Assembly: GCF_015752315.1 (NCBI RefSeq)
Contig: NZ_JADOVJ010000001.1
Location: 4,704,501-4,768,500 of the forward strand
From: Nocardioides luteus
GTDB taxonomy: Bacteria; Actinomycetota; Actinomycetes; Propionibacteriales; Nocardioidaceae
DNA length: 64,000 nucleotides
Direction of reading: 5' to 3'
The position numbers and the translations under genes were made by a program. Shown piece by piece: positions 36,690-44,994 of this stretch. The notes beneath the pieces were generated by a model. That model worked only from the letters and a program-made list of their open reading frames with translations, did not search any database and had not been told where the DNA came from. Positions within the stretch are counted from its first letter, which is position 1. Each line of letters opens with the position of its first letter.

Positions 36690-38045
36690 CTAGAGCGCCA
36701 GGCGGGACCGGACCACGTCCGCGAGCCGCTCGGCACACGCCTCGGCCTCGTGATGGGTGGGGGCCTCGACCATGACGCGTACGAGATTCTCGGTGCCGGA
36801 GGGGCGCAGCAGGATCCGGCCGGAGCCGGCGAGGGCCTTCTCCTCGGCGGCGACGGCCTCGAGGAGTCCGTCGTCGCTCTTGCAGCGGGCCTTGTCGACG
36901 CCCTTGACGTTGAGCAGGACCTGCGGGAGCCGGGTGACGACGGAGGCGAGGTCGGCGAGCGTACGCCCGGTGTCGGTCATCCGCTGCAGGACGTGCAGCG
37001 CGGTGAGGATGCCGTCGCCGGTGGTGGCGTGCTCGCTCATGATGATGTGGCCGGACTGCTCGCCGCCGATGGCGTAGCCGCCGCGGCGCATCTCCTCGAG
37101 CACGTAGCGGTCGCCCACGGCGGTCTGCTTCACGCGGACGCCGGCGGCATCCATCGCCTTCACGAAGCCGAGGTTGCTCATCACGGTGACGACCACGGTG
37201 TCGTCCGGGAGCCGGCCGGCGTCGTGGAGCCCGAGGGCGAGGATCGCGATGAGCTGGTCGCCGTCGACCAGGTTGCCCTGGGCGTCGACGGCCAGGCAGC
37301 GGTCGGCGTCGCCGTCCCAGGCGAAGCCGACGTCGGCACCGTGCTCGACGACAGCCTTCTGGAGCATCTCCGGGTGGGTCGAGCCGACGCCGTCGTTGAT
37401 CGAGAGGCCGTCGTTGGTGTCGTTGATCGCGATCACCTTCGCGCCGGCCTGGTCCAGGGCCAGCGGCCCGGCGGCCGCAGCGGCACCGTTGGCGCAGTCG
37501 ACGACGACGGTCAGTCCGTCGAGGCGCCGCTCGAGCGTGGAGACCAGGTGGGCTGCGTACGTCTCCACGGGGTTCTCGTGGGACGAGATCCGGCCCACCG
37601 ACGCGCCGGTCGGGCGGTCCCAGGGCTCGTCGAGGTGTGCCTCGATCCGGTCCTCGAGGATGTCGTCGAGCTTGTGCCCGCCGCGCTGGAGGAACTTGAT
37701 GCCGTTGTCGGGCATCGGGTTGTGCGAGGCCGAGATGACCACGCCGAGGTCGGCCTGCAGCGCCGCGGTCAGGTAGGCGACCCCGGGCGTCGGCAGCACG
37801 CCGACCTCGATCACGTCGCAGCCGGCCGAGGCCAGACCGCCGGCGACCGTCGCCTGCAGGAACTGTCCCGAGACGCGCGAGTCGTTGCCGATGACCGCCA
37901 GCGGCTTGCGTCCGCTGCCGGAGCCGCGAAGCTCCTCGGTGAGGACCAGTGCTGCAGAGGTCGCCAGGTTCTGGGCGAGCGAGGCCGTGAGGACCTCGCC
38001 GTTCGCGAGACCGCGAACTCCGTCAGTGCCGAAAAGGCGTGCCAC
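36690..38045 (-). CDS. glmM: Phosphoglucosamine mutase
   Basis: 451 residues. It converts glucosamine-6-phosphate to glucosamine-1-phosphate. Start VARLFGTDGVRGLANGEV; the phosphoserine loop VISASHNPMPDNGIKFL near residue 100; the metal-binding WDGDADRC near residue 245; sugar-binding GGEQSGHIIM near 330; and phosphate-binding RPSGTENLVRVMVEA near 410. GTG 38045 is preferred over a longer frame because it gives the standard N-terminus and has GAAGG about 10 nt upstream. It follows the rpsI terminator. Confidence 0.97.
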   Translation of the reverse strand: MARLFGTDGVRGLANGEVLTASLAQNLATSAALVLTEELRGSGSGRKPLAVIGNDSRVSGQFLQATVAGGLASAGCDVIEVGVLPTPGVAYLTAALQADLGVVISASHNPMPDNGIKFLQRGGHKLDDILEDRIEAHLDEPWDRPTGASVGRISSHENPVETYAAHLVSTLERRLDGLTVVVDCANGAAAAAGPLALDQAGAKVIAINDTNDGLSINDGVGSTHPEMLQKAVVEHGADVGFAWDGDADRCLAVDAQGNLVDGDQLIAILALGLHDAGRLPDDTVVVTVMSNLGFVKAMDAAGVRVKQTAVGDRYVLEEMRRGGYAIGGEQSGHIIMSEHATTGDGILTALHVLQRMTDTGRTLADLASVVTRLPQVLLNVKGVDKARCKSDDGLLEAVAAEEKALAGSGRILLRPSGTENLVRVMVEAPTHHEAEACAERLADVVRSRLAL

Positions 38046-38093
38046 GTCCGTGTGACCTTCTTTCGTACGTCGGCCCCCGCCCGAAAATGAGTC

Positions 38094-38121
38094 GGGGTGC
38101 CTCGGCGAGCCGAGGCACCCC
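38094..38121 (-). terminator. Terminator of rplM-rpsI
   Basis: A perfect 13-bp stem (38094-38106 with 38109-38121, arm GGGGTGCCTCGGC) with a 2-nt turn, 28 bp past the rpsI stop. Confidence 0.85.
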
Positions 38122-38148
38122 AACAATGCTAGGCGATCGCGAGGGCGA

Positions 38149-38649
38149 TCAGCGCTTGCTGAACTGCGAGGCCTTGCGGGCCTTCTTGAGACCGGCCTTC
38201 TTCCGCTCCACGACGCGGGCGTCGCGGGTCAGCAGACCGGCCTTCTTCAGGGTCGGGCGGTTGGCCTCGACGTCGACGTCGTTCAGCGCACGGGCCACGC
38301 CGAGACGCAGCGCGCCGGCCTGACCGGCGATGCCGCCGCCGTCGATGCGGGCGATCACGTCGAAGCGACCCTCGAGCTGCAGCGCGACGAACGGCTCGTT
38401 CGCGACCTGCTGGTGCAGCTTGTTCGGGAAGTAGTCCTCGATGGTGCGACCGTTGATGGTCCACGCGCCGGTGCCCGGGACGATCCGGACGCGGGCGACG
38501 GCCTCCTTGCGGCGGCCGGTGGCGGCAGCCGGGGCGATGGTCGCCGGGCGCTCGGGGGTGTCGGCGGACGGGGCGCTCTCGGAGGTGTACGCGAGGCCCT
38601 GCTCGTCGGTCTCGAAGGTCTCCTCGACCTCTACGGTGTTCTCAGTCAT
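38149..38649 (-). CDS. rpsI: 30S ribosomal protein S9
   Basis: 166 residues with an acidic N-terminal extension (about 45 residues) common in actinobacterial S9, then [21 protein letters not shown]-like [25 protein letters not shown] and the basic tail [14 protein letters not shown] 38649 is chosen because AGGA lies 7 nt upstream; GTG 38667 overlaps the rplM stop as GTGA and is the alternative. Second gene of the rplM-rpsI operon. Confidence 0.97.
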   Translation of the reverse strand: MTENTVEVEETFETDEQGLAYTSESAPSADTPERPATIAPAAATGRRKEAVARVRIVPGTGAWTINGRTIEDYFPNKLHQQVANEPFVALQLEGRFDVIARIDGGGIAGQAGALRLGVARALNDVDVEANRPTLKKAGLLTRDARVVERKKAGLKKARKASQFSKR

Positions 38650-38663
38650 GTTCTGGTCCTGGC

Positions 38664-39107
38664 TCACTGGGCGATCTGCTTGATCTCGAACGGAACGGCC
38701 TGCTGCGCGGCGTGCGGGTGCTCAGGGCCGGAGTAGACCTTCAGCTTCTTGAGCATCTGACGGCCGAGCTTGTTCTTCGGCAGCATGCCCCACACCGCCT
38801 TCTCGATCGCCTTGCGAGCGTCCTTGTCCAGGACCTCACCGATCGGGGTGGCCGTCAGACCGCCCGGGTAGCCCGAGTGACGGTAAGCCAGCTTGGTGGT
38901 CTTCTTGTTGCCGGAGAGGGAGACCTTCTCGGCGTTGATGACGATGACGAAGTCGCCGGTGTCCGCGTTGGGCGCGAAGATCGCCTTGTGCTTGCCGCGG
39001 AGGAGCTCGGCGACCTGGACAGCGAGGCGGCCGAGACGGACGTCGGTCGCGTCGATCACGAGCCAGGCGCGCTCGATGTCGCCCGGCTTGGGAGCGTAAG
39101 TACGCAC
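38664..39107 (-). CDS. rplM: 50S ribosomal protein L13
   Basis: 147 residues. [38 protein letters not shown] and [21 protein letters not shown] are diagnostic. GTG 39107 has AAGAAGG 5 nt upstream. First gene of the operon with rpsI. Confidence 0.98.
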   Translation of the reverse strand: MRTYAPKPGDIERAWLVIDATDVRLGRLAVQVAELLRGKHKAIFAPNADTGDFVIVINAEKVSLSGNKKTTKLAYRHSGYPGGLTATPIGEVLDKDARKAIEKAVWGMLPKNKLGRQMLKKLKVYSGPEHPHAAQQAVPFEIKQIAQ

Positions 39108-39334
39108 GTGTGCCTTCTTAGTTCGTAGTGCCCGCCCAGCGGGTGCAGGAGGCGGGATGTTGCTGCGTGGCTTCTGACGAACACGGCCCGGCTTGCCCCG
39201 CCGCTGGAAGTCCAGCGGCAGTCATCCGGATCTGCGCCCCTGACCGTGCGACGGTTCTCATCGAACCTGGATCAGGACGCGGCAGGAGTCACGACCTCAC
39301 AAGGTTACGAGTCCCCGCGCAGCGGAGACAAATC
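39108..39334 (-). other. Upstream region and leader of rplM
   Basis: About 227 bp with no gene. It contains a short GC hairpin (CCGCTGGA...TCCAGCGG at 39201-39219) and the rplM Shine-Dalgarno. I see no clear promoter hexamers and cannot say whether the leader is regulatory. Confidence 0.4.
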
Positions 39335-39380
39335 AAGACGTACGCCGCCGGTCGGGGAGCCTGGCGGCGTACGCGTTCTT
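39335..39380 (-). terminator. Terminator of the Pro-rich membrane protein gene
   Basis: Arms GTACGCCGCC (39340-39349) and GGCGGCGTAC (39363-39372), with AAGA/TCTT outside, just past the stop at 39389. The arm sequence recurs in the hairpin at 39921. Confidence 0.8.
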
Positions 39381-39388
39381 GGGGCGGG

Positions 39389-39856
39389 TCAGCTCGACTG
39401 ACCCGGGAAGGACCGTCCGAACTGGTCCTGGGGCGGGCCGAAACCGCCCGGACCACGGCCGTCCTGACCGAAGTCGGGCGGTTGGCCGTAGGGCATCTCG
39501 CCGCCTCCTCGCATCTGTCCCAGCTCCCGCGGGCCACGGTCGGAACCACCGTCGACGACGGCGGCGACGACCCCGGTGGCGACGCCGCCACCGAGGACGA
39601 GTCCGGCGGCCGCCGCGGCCGCGACGCTCTTCCAGCCGAAGACCCGGTCGGAGAGCTTCTTCCTCGGTGCCGGTGCGGCCACCGGTGCCGCGGTCGGAGG
39701 ACCGTAGGCAGGCGGTGCGTACGCCACCGGCGCGGGCTGCGCGGCGGGAGGCTGCTCGGCGGCCGGCTGCTCGGCGGCCGGCTGCTCGGCGGGAGGCTGC
39801 TCGACCGTCGGCTCCACCGGTTCGGGGGCCTGGTCGCCCGTACTCTTGTCGCTCAT
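39389..39856 (-). CDS. Pro/Glu-rich single-pass membrane protein
   Basis: 155 residues, no family recognised. A cytoplasmic region with AEQPAAEQPAAEQP-type repeats and Ala/Pro/Tyr-rich stretch (residues 1-65) precedes RKKLSDRVFGWK and a membrane helix (about 75-98, AAAAAGLVLGGGVATGVVAAVV). The external tail is Gly/Pro-rich (GRGPGGFGPPQDQFG). The layout resembles small actinobacterial wall- or septum-associated proteins, but this is only a likeness. It stands between two hairpin terminators. Confidence 0.7.
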   Translation of the reverse strand: MSDKSTGDQAPEPVEPTVEQPPAEQPAAEQPAAEQPPAAQPAPVAYAPPAYGPPTAAPVAAPAPRKKLSDRVFGWKSVAAAAAAGLVLGGGVATGVVAAVVDGGSDRGPRELGQMRGGGEMPYGQPPDFGQDGRGPGGFGPPQDQFGRSFPGQSS

Positions 39857-39920
39857 GTTTCCAGAGTCCGCCGGGTTCCTGTGGTGACGCTGTGCGAGAC
39901 CTTTGGCTTCGGTGAAAAGC

Positions 39921-39964
39921 AGAACGTACGCCGCCGGAGCCTCGCCCCGGCGGCGTACGTCGTT
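39921..39964 (-). terminator. Terminator of the 40200-39982 gene
   Basis: Arms CGTACGCCGCCGG (39924-39936) and complement (39946-39958), with GAA/TTC outside, just past the stop at 39982. Shares its arm with the hairpin at 39335-39380. Confidence 0.8.
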
Positions 39965-39981
39965 CTCTGTCCTACGGTCGA

Positions 39982-40200
39982 CTACTGGTCGACGCCGACC
40001 TCACCCTCGGGGGCGTAGAGGTCGGCGACCTCCTCCGGATCCTGCTCCGGACGCTCCTGGGGGCCGGCCGGTGCCGGCTGCTCCTTCTCGACGGCCGGGC
40101 GCTTCGGCTCGTCCTCGCCGGTGAGGGCGAGGGCGCCACCGAACGCACCGCCGGCGACCAGCACCACGGCGGCGACGGAGAGCATCAGCGTGCGCGTCAT
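39982..40200 (-). CDS. Small secreted or membrane-anchored protein
   Basis: 72 residues. MTRTLMLSVAAVVLVAGGAFGGALALTGEDEP is a signal-anchor-like helix, followed by an acidic, Pro-rich tail (EEVADLYAPEGEVGVDQ). It starts 2 bp past the stop of the secreted protein gene upstream, so the two are almost certainly one operon. No family recognised. Confidence 0.7.
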   Translation of the reverse strand: MTRTLMLSVAAVVLVAGGAFGGALALTGEDEPKRPAVEKEQPAPAGPQERPEQDPEEVADLYAPEGEVGVDQ

Positions 40201-40202
40201 GG

Positions 40203-41660
40203 TCACGCCAGCACGCGGTACTGGATGCCGACCGAGTACTTCCAGATGTCGTAGCGCGAGCTCGAGTTGAGGCCGGCGGTCCACCACACGGCGGGGCAGT
40301 ACTGGGTCGAGGTGCGGCTCTGGATCAGGCTGTTGGGCGAGGCGACGGACGCCATCGTCTTCCACTTGACCGAGTTGCCGAACTGGTGGATCTGACGCGA
40401 GGACCAGTCCGACGGGCGCAGGACGGTGGTGATCACGTAGACGTTCTTCGTGTAGCCCTTGGGACGGCCGCCGTAGTGCTTGAGCGTCAGGTTGCGGTAG
40501 TTGCCGTCGACCGACTTCGGCAGGCACTTGACGTTCTCGGTGTAGACGGTGGCCTTCGCGCTGTCGCCGGGGGCCTTGCAGCGTACGTTCGACCGCAGGC
40601 CGCGCGACTCGGCCCAGTCGCTGCGAGCGGGCGCCTTGAGGGTCGAGCAGGAGCCGACGTACTTGTAGTTGAGGGCGTCCGCGGCGGTGAGCGTCCGGCT
40701 GTAGGTCTTCCAGGTCAGCTTCTTGGCGGACGCGGCGACCGAGATCTGGGCGGTGGTGACGTTGCCGGCCTTGTCCTTGGCCTCGATGCGGACGTGGAAG
40801 GTGCCGGAGACCCGGGTGCCGGCGTTGTTGTTGCCGTTCCAGGTGTAGGAGGTGGTGCCGGTGAAGCTCGTCGACGAGCCCAGGGTGCGGACCAGCGTGC
40901 CGCCGGCGGTGACCACCTTGGCGGTGTAGCCGACGGTCTCGTTCACGGTCATCTTCGCCGTGACGGTGTCGCGGTAGCCGTCCGGGTAGGGGTAGAAGGT
41001 CGTCAGGCTGCGGCTCAGGGTGACGACCGGCTTGGTGGCGTCGACGGACCCGAGCTCGACGGTGACGGAGTCGGTCGCGCCGCTCTCACCCTCGACGAAC
41101 CCGGTGAGACGGTAGGTGTCGGTCGCGGTCGGCATCGTCGCCTGGACCGTCCCGACACCGGCGGCGTCGAGCGTGATCGGCGCCGACTGCGGGCCGCTCG
41201 GCGAGGTGCCGTTCGAGCCGGTGATCGTCCAGTTGGCCACCGGGTTGGCCCCGAGCGCCTCCACGTTCTCCACGTCGTACGTCACGGGGAACGTCGCGCC
41301 CCCGGCCGGGGCGGTGGCGGGAACGGTGATCACGACCGTGGTCACGACGGCGGCCGCGGGCTCCTCCGCCACGCCTGCCGCCGGAGGCTCCGCCTCGGCG
41401 CCGGGCTGGGTCTCGGCCTGGGTCTCCGGCTGGGTCTCCGGCTGGGTCTCGGGCTGGGCCTCCGGCTCCGTCACGGTGTCCGCCTCGGTGCCCGCCTCGG
41501 TCTCCGTTTCGGGAGCTGGCTGCGAGTCGGCCGGGGTCGTCTCGACGCTCGCCGTCTCCGACGGGTCCGTGGTGGTGGACGGGGTCTCCGTCGCGAAAGC
41601 CGGCACCGCCGGCACGATCAGGGCGACGGCAGCAGCCGCCACCAGTGCGCGTACGCGCAT
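40203..41660 (-). CDS. Secreted protein with FlgD-like Ig repeat
   Basis: 485 residues. The signal peptide is MRVRALVAAAAVALIVPAVPAFA. A Thr/Glu/Pro linker with PETQ repeats (about 30-110) follows, then a bacterial-Ig-like domain (about 115-220) and a FlgD-type Ig module (VSGTFHVRIEAKDKAGN with a TYTWNGNNNAG-like loop, about 225-335). The C-terminal 150 residues have paired Cys (VGSCSTLK, NVRCKAPG, VKCLPKS, QYCPAVWW) and may be the functional domain. GGAGG lies 7 nt before ATG 41660. Surface or extracellular role; function unknown. Confidence 0.8.
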   Translation of the reverse strand: MRVRALVAAAAVALIVPAVPAFATETPSTTTDPSETASVETTPADSQPAPETETEAGTEADTVTEPEAQPETQPETQPETQAETQPGAEAEPPAAGVAEEPAAAVVTTVVITVPATAPAGGATFPVTYDVENVEALGANPVANWTITGSNGTSPSGPQSAPITLDAAGVGTVQATMPTATDTYRLTGFVEGESGATDSVTVELGSVDATKPVVTLSRSLTTFYPYPDGYRDTVTAKMTVNETVGYTAKVVTAGGTLVRTLGSSTSFTGTTSYTWNGNNNAGTRVSGTFHVRIEAKDKAGNVTTAQISVAASAKKLTWKTYSRTLTAADALNYKYVGSCSTLKAPARSDWAESRGLRSNVRCKAPGDSAKATVYTENVKCLPKSVDGNYRNLTLKHYGGRPKGYTKNVYVITTVLRPSDWSSRQIHQFGNSVKWKTMASVASPNSLIQSRTSTQYCPAVWWTAGLNSSSRYDIWKYSVGIQYRVLA

Positions 41661-41845
41661 CTGTGGTTCCTCCGAGTCTCTTGCCCGAGATGGTCTTGGG
41701 GTTGCTTCGCTGCCAGAGAACGCGAAGCGGGCCGAGATGGCTGACGGAACATATACCCCGGGGCGCACGCCCTCCGCACCGGTATTTGCTGCCGCGTCAC
41801 CGACCCGGCGACAGCGATGAGGCATCTGGCGTAGCCTGATCGTAG

Positions 41846-41860
41846 GATTGTCTGACAATC
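41846..41860. promoter_or_regulatory. Perfect palindrome upstream of rocD (candidate operator)
   Basis: GATTGTC-T-GACAATC, 15 bp, 53 bp before rocD, in an AT-richer stretch. It looks like a GntR- or Lrp/AsnC-type site; the regulator is not in the window. The rest of the 252-bp gap back to 41660 holds nothing recognised. Confidence 0.5.
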
Positions 41861-41912
41861 AGATGATCTTGGCCCAGATCACCCAGAACGCCCCACGAGA
41901 TGGAGGAGTGCG

Positions 41913-43151
41913 ATGACCCTGCTCAACGAAGCTCAGGACACCGTTGCGACCAGCCTGACCCCCGCCGCCTTCGCTGCCGCCGAGGCGCACTCCGCGCACA
42001 ACTACCACCCGCTCGAGGTGGTGATCAGCCACGCCGAGGGCGCCTGGGTGACCGACGTCGACGGTCGCCGCTGCCTCGACATGCTGGCCGGCTACAGCGC
42101 GCTGAACTTCGGTCACGGCCACCCCGCACTGCTGTCCGCCGCCCGTGAGCAGCTCGACAAGGTCACCCTGACCTCGCGCGCGTTCGTGCACGACCAGTTC
42201 GCCGAGTTCACCGCCCGCCTGGCCGCGATGTGCGGCAAGGACATGGTCCTGCCGATGAACACCGGCGCCGAGGCCGTCGAGACCGCGATCAAGGTCGCCC
42301 GCAAGTGGGGCTACGACGTGAAGGGTGTCCCCGCCGACCAGGCCGAGATCATCGTGATGGCCGGCAACTTCCACGGCCGCACGACCACGATCGTCGGCTT
42401 CTCGGACGACGCCGACGCCCGCGACGGCTTCGGTCCGTTCGCCCCCGGCTTCGTGATGGTTCCGTACGCCGACCTGGCCGCGATCGAGGCCGCCATCACG
42501 CCCAACACGGTGGCCGTGCTGGTCGAGCCGATCCAGGGCGAGTCCGGCGTGGTCATCCCCGGCGACGACTTCCTGATCGGGCTCCGCGAGGTCTGCACCC
42601 GCGAGAACGTGCTCTTCGCCGCCGACGAGATCCAGGCCGGCCTCGGCCGCACCGGCTACACCTTCGCCTGCGACCACGCCGGCGTGAAGCCGGACATGTA
42701 CATCCTCGGCAAGGCGCTCGGCGGCGGCATCGTTCCGGTCTCGGCCGTCGTCGCCGACCGCGACGTGCTCGGCGTCATCGGCCCCGGCCAGCACGGTTCC
42801 ACCTTCGGTGGCAACCCGCTCGCCTGCGCCGTCGGCACCGCCGTCATCGACCTGCTCGAGACCGGCGAGTTCCAGGCCCGCGCCGAGGCCCTCGGCCAGG
42901 TCCTGCGCGACCGGCTGATGGCGATGGTCGGCAAGGGCATCGTCGGCTTCCGCTCCCGCGGCCTGTGGGCCGGCGTCGACATCGACCCGGCCGTCGGCAC
43001 CGGTCGCGAGATCTGCGAGCGCCTCCTCGCCCGCGGCGTGCTCGCCAAGGACACCCACGGCTCCACCATCCGCCTCGCCCCGCCCCTGGTGATCGCCGAG
43101 GACGACCTCCACTGGGCCCTCGACCAGCTCGAGGCGGCTGTCTCCGAGTAG
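41913..43151 (+). CDS. rocD: Ornithine-oxo-acid transaminase
   Basis: 412 residues, class III PLP aminotransferase. It converts ornithine to glutamate-5-semialdehyde in arginine catabolism. Start-region WVTDVDGRRCLDMLAGYSALN, VLPMNTGAEAVETAIKVARKW and NFHGRTTTIVGFSDD are the OAT subfamily pattern; ADEIQAGLGRTG carries the PLP Asp; Lys is in ILGKALGGGIVPVSA; STFGGNPLACAV is conserved. GGAGG lies 6 nt before ATG 41913. A 15-bp palindrome upstream suggests substrate-linked control. It is monocistronic, followed by a family B palindrome. Confidence 0.94.
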   Translation: MTLLNEAQDTVATSLTPAAFAAAEAHSAHNYHPLEVVISHAEGAWVTDVDGRRCLDMLAGYSALNFGHGHPALLSAAREQLDKVTLTSRAFVHDQFAEFTARLAAMCGKDMVLPMNTGAEAVETAIKVARKWGYDVKGVPADQAEIIVMAGNFHGRTTTIVGFSDDADARDGFGPFAPGFVMVPYADLAAIEAAITPNTVAVLVEPIQGESGVVIPGDDFLIGLREVCTRENVLFAADEIQAGLGRTGYTFACDHAGVKPDMYILGKALGGGIVPVSAVVADRDVLGVIGPGQHGSTFGGNPLACAVGTAVIDLLETGEFQARAEALGQVLRDRLMAMVGKGIVGFRSRGLWAGVDIDPAVGTGREICERLLARGVLAKDTHGSTIRLAPPLVIAEDDLHWALDQLEAAVSE

Positions 43152-43164
43152 GCCCGGCCTCCGT

Positions 43165-43233
43165 GTAACACGTCGTTCGACGTACTGGTCGCCCGGTGAG
43201 AGCGACCGGAAAGTACGTCGAACGACGTGTTAC
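43165..43233. repeat. Long palindrome, family B copy 1
   Basis: A perfect 22-bp stem (43165-43186 with 43212-43233, arm beginning GTAACACGTCGTTCG) around a 25-nt loop with an inner GGTCGC/GCGACC stem. It lies between convergent rocD (stop 43151) and the NIT-domain gene (stop 43241). The first 15 bases are the same as in copy 2 at 44926. Confidence 0.9.
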
Positions 43234-43240
43234 TTGTTCG

Positions 43241-44317
43241 CTAGCCGTCGAGCGCGGCGAGATCGTCGATGATCTCGTTCGCCGCGGCGACGAACAGCTT
43301 CTGCAGCCCACGGATCAGCTCGGTGTAGGACCCCGTGTAAGCGTCCGGCGTGAGCGTGACCCGGTCCAGGCTGCCGGTGGACAGGATCTGGTTGACCGCC
43401 CGGTGCGCCGGGACCCCGATGGCTCCCTCGGTCGCAGTGTTGGCGGTGATCCCGTCGAGGGTCTCGCGCTGACGCTCCGAGGCCGCCGTGTAGAAGTCCG
43501 CGAGCGACCGACGCCAGGTCGCCTCGGCCGAGGCGAGCGCGGCGAGGTCTTCCTCGCTGATGGGTTCGGCCGACATACCCGCCGCCTGCGAGTGCCGGCG
43601 CTTCGTGAGCGCCTCCATCATGATGGCCCGCTCCTCGCCCATCGACCGGAACGCCGGACGAATGGCGCCGAGCGCTTCGATCTCAGTGTCGATCTCGGCG
43701 TCGCCGACCGACGGCACGAGCGTCGCGAGCGAGAAGAGATCGTCGGCGAGCGCCCCGTAGGCGGCCTCCGCCAGCACCTGGGCCTGGCCCGTGTCACGGA
43801 TGTCCGATCGCGTCTGCGCCATGCCGTCCAACGACCGCTTGATCCTCGCGAGGACATCCGCGAGCTCCTGGTCACCGCCGGCGTCGATCTGCTCCGCTTT
43901 CGCCGTCCAGATCGTGATGGACTCATCGGTCGTCGCCCGCAACGGCCTCATCACGACGTCGGGGACGCCTGCCAAGTCGCCGTCGCGCTCGAACATCACG
44001 TTGATCGCCAGGTCGAACGTGCTGGGCAACGCCTGCGCGACCGACTCGGCCCGGCGCACCGACGAGGTCGAGGGGGAGGTCGGGGACCCTGCCGGATCGG
44101 TGGCCCGGTCCGTGACCACGGGCTGGAGCGCCACCCCGGCGATGCCGATGATGCCGACCGCCATCACGGTCCCGACGGTCGCGACCACGCGGGCCCGGAG
44201 CACGCGGCGGCGGCCGCGGCGTACGTCCTCGGCGGGGTCCGCGAGCGGGACCGGAGCGGTCGCACCGATGCGGTAGAGGCGGTCGCGCAGCAGGGTGTCG
44301 TCGTCGAAGGTGTTCAT
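43241..44317 (-). CDS. Single-pass membrane protein with probable NIT sensory domain; candidate anti-sigma factor
   Basis: 358 residues. Residues 1-40 are cytoplasmic (LRDRLYRIGATAPVPLADPAEDVRRG), like the N-termini of partners of SigE-family sigma factors. One membrane helix spans about 43-66. The rest is predicted to be outside and almost all helical. It resembles the nitrate/nitrite-sensing NIT domain, with a FERDGDLAG opening, long helices, and a later EERAIMMEAL helix. NIT domains are two bundled four-helix modules. ATG 44317 overlaps the sigma gene stop by ATGA, so the two are co-translated. The anti-sigma role is inference; family assignment needs a profile search. Confidence 0.65.
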   Translation of the reverse strand: MNTFDDDTLLRDRLYRIGATAPVPLADPAEDVRRGRRRVLRARVVATVGTVMAVGIIGIAGVALQPVVTDRATDPAGSPTSPSTSSVRRAESVAQALPSTFDLAINVMFERDGDLAGVPDVVMRPLRATTDESITIWTAKAEQIDAGGDQELADVLARIKRSLDGMAQTRSDIRDTGQAQVLAEAAYGALADDLFSLATLVPSVGDAEIDTEIEALGAIRPAFRSMGEERAIMMEALTKRRHSQAAGMSAEPISEEDLAALASAEATWRRSLADFYTAASERQRETLDGITANTATEGAIGVPAHRAVNQILSTGSLDRVTLTPDAYTGSYTELIRGLQKLFVAAANEIIDDLAALDG

Positions 44318-44826
44318 CGCCGGCCTCCTCGGGCAGCGTCGGAGTCAGCGTTGCCGGGGCGAAGGGTGCGGCGCAGGTTGGCCAGCGCCTCAGAGGTCTG
44401 GCTCTTGACCGTCCCACTGCTGACCCCGAGGTCGGCGGCCGTCTCCTCGACCGACAGACCCCAGTAGTGCCGAAGCACCACAACCCGGCGCTGACCTGCA
44501 GGAAGAGATCGCAGCGCGGTCCAGAGCTCGTCCAGCTCTTCGGCCCCGAGGCCGACGGGCGCCGGGCGATCGGCGATCTCGCCCGACCGCTCCCGCCGCC
44601 ACGGACGGCGGCCCTCGTCGAGGTGACTGTTGACCAGCACCCGACGTACGTACGCGTCGACGCTGTCGGCCTTCTGCACCTTTCGCCACGCTGCGTACAC
44701 CTTCGACAGCGTCAGCTGCACGATGTCCTCGGCTCGATGCTCGTCACCGCACAGCAGGTAGGCCGCGCGGAACAGGTGCGCGCGTCTCTCCCTGACGTAG
44801 GCGGTGAACTCCTCGTCCCGACTCAC
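44314..44826 (-). CDS. SigE-family ECF RNA polymerase sigma factor
   Basis: 170 residues. Region 2 (about 10-75): FTAYVRERRAHLFRAAYLLCGD with EDIVQLTLSKVYAAWRKV, the signature of the actinobacterial SigE (SigE70) family. Region 4 (about 105-155): LRSLPAGQRRVVVLRHYWGLSVEETAADLGVSSGTVKSQ. GTG 44826 has GGAGGAG 4 nt upstream. Its stop overlaps the start of the NIT-domain gene. The pair is bracketed by family B palindromes. Confidence 0.95.
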   Translation of the reverse strand: MSRDEEFTAYVRERRAHLFRAAYLLCGDEHRAEDIVQLTLSKVYAAWRKVQKADSVDAYVRRVLVNSHLDEGRRPWRRERSGEIADRPAPVGLGAEELDELWTALRSLPAGQRRVVVLRHYWGLSVEETAADLGVSSGTVKSQTSEALANLRRTLRPGNADSDAARGGRR

Positions 44827-44925
44827 CAGTCTCCTCCTCCGGTTCCAACCCCCGACGCCCTACTGACGCGGTCGGTCGTCCATCGGTTGGGTCCGGGTAA
44901 CCGCTTCCTGAGTGCGGGCGCCCGG

Positions 44926-44994
44926 GTAACACGTCGTTCGTGGCACTACTCGCCCTATCAGAACGACCGGATAGTCCTACGAACGACGTGTTAC
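44926..44994. repeat. Long palindrome, family B copy 2
   Basis: A perfect 16-bp stem (44926-44941 with 44979-44994, arm GTAACACGTCGTTCGT) around a 37-nt loop with an inner CTATC/GATAG stem. Its right end supplies the TAA stop of the TetR gene (44991-44993). It has the same first 15 bases as copy 1. Confidence 0.9.
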
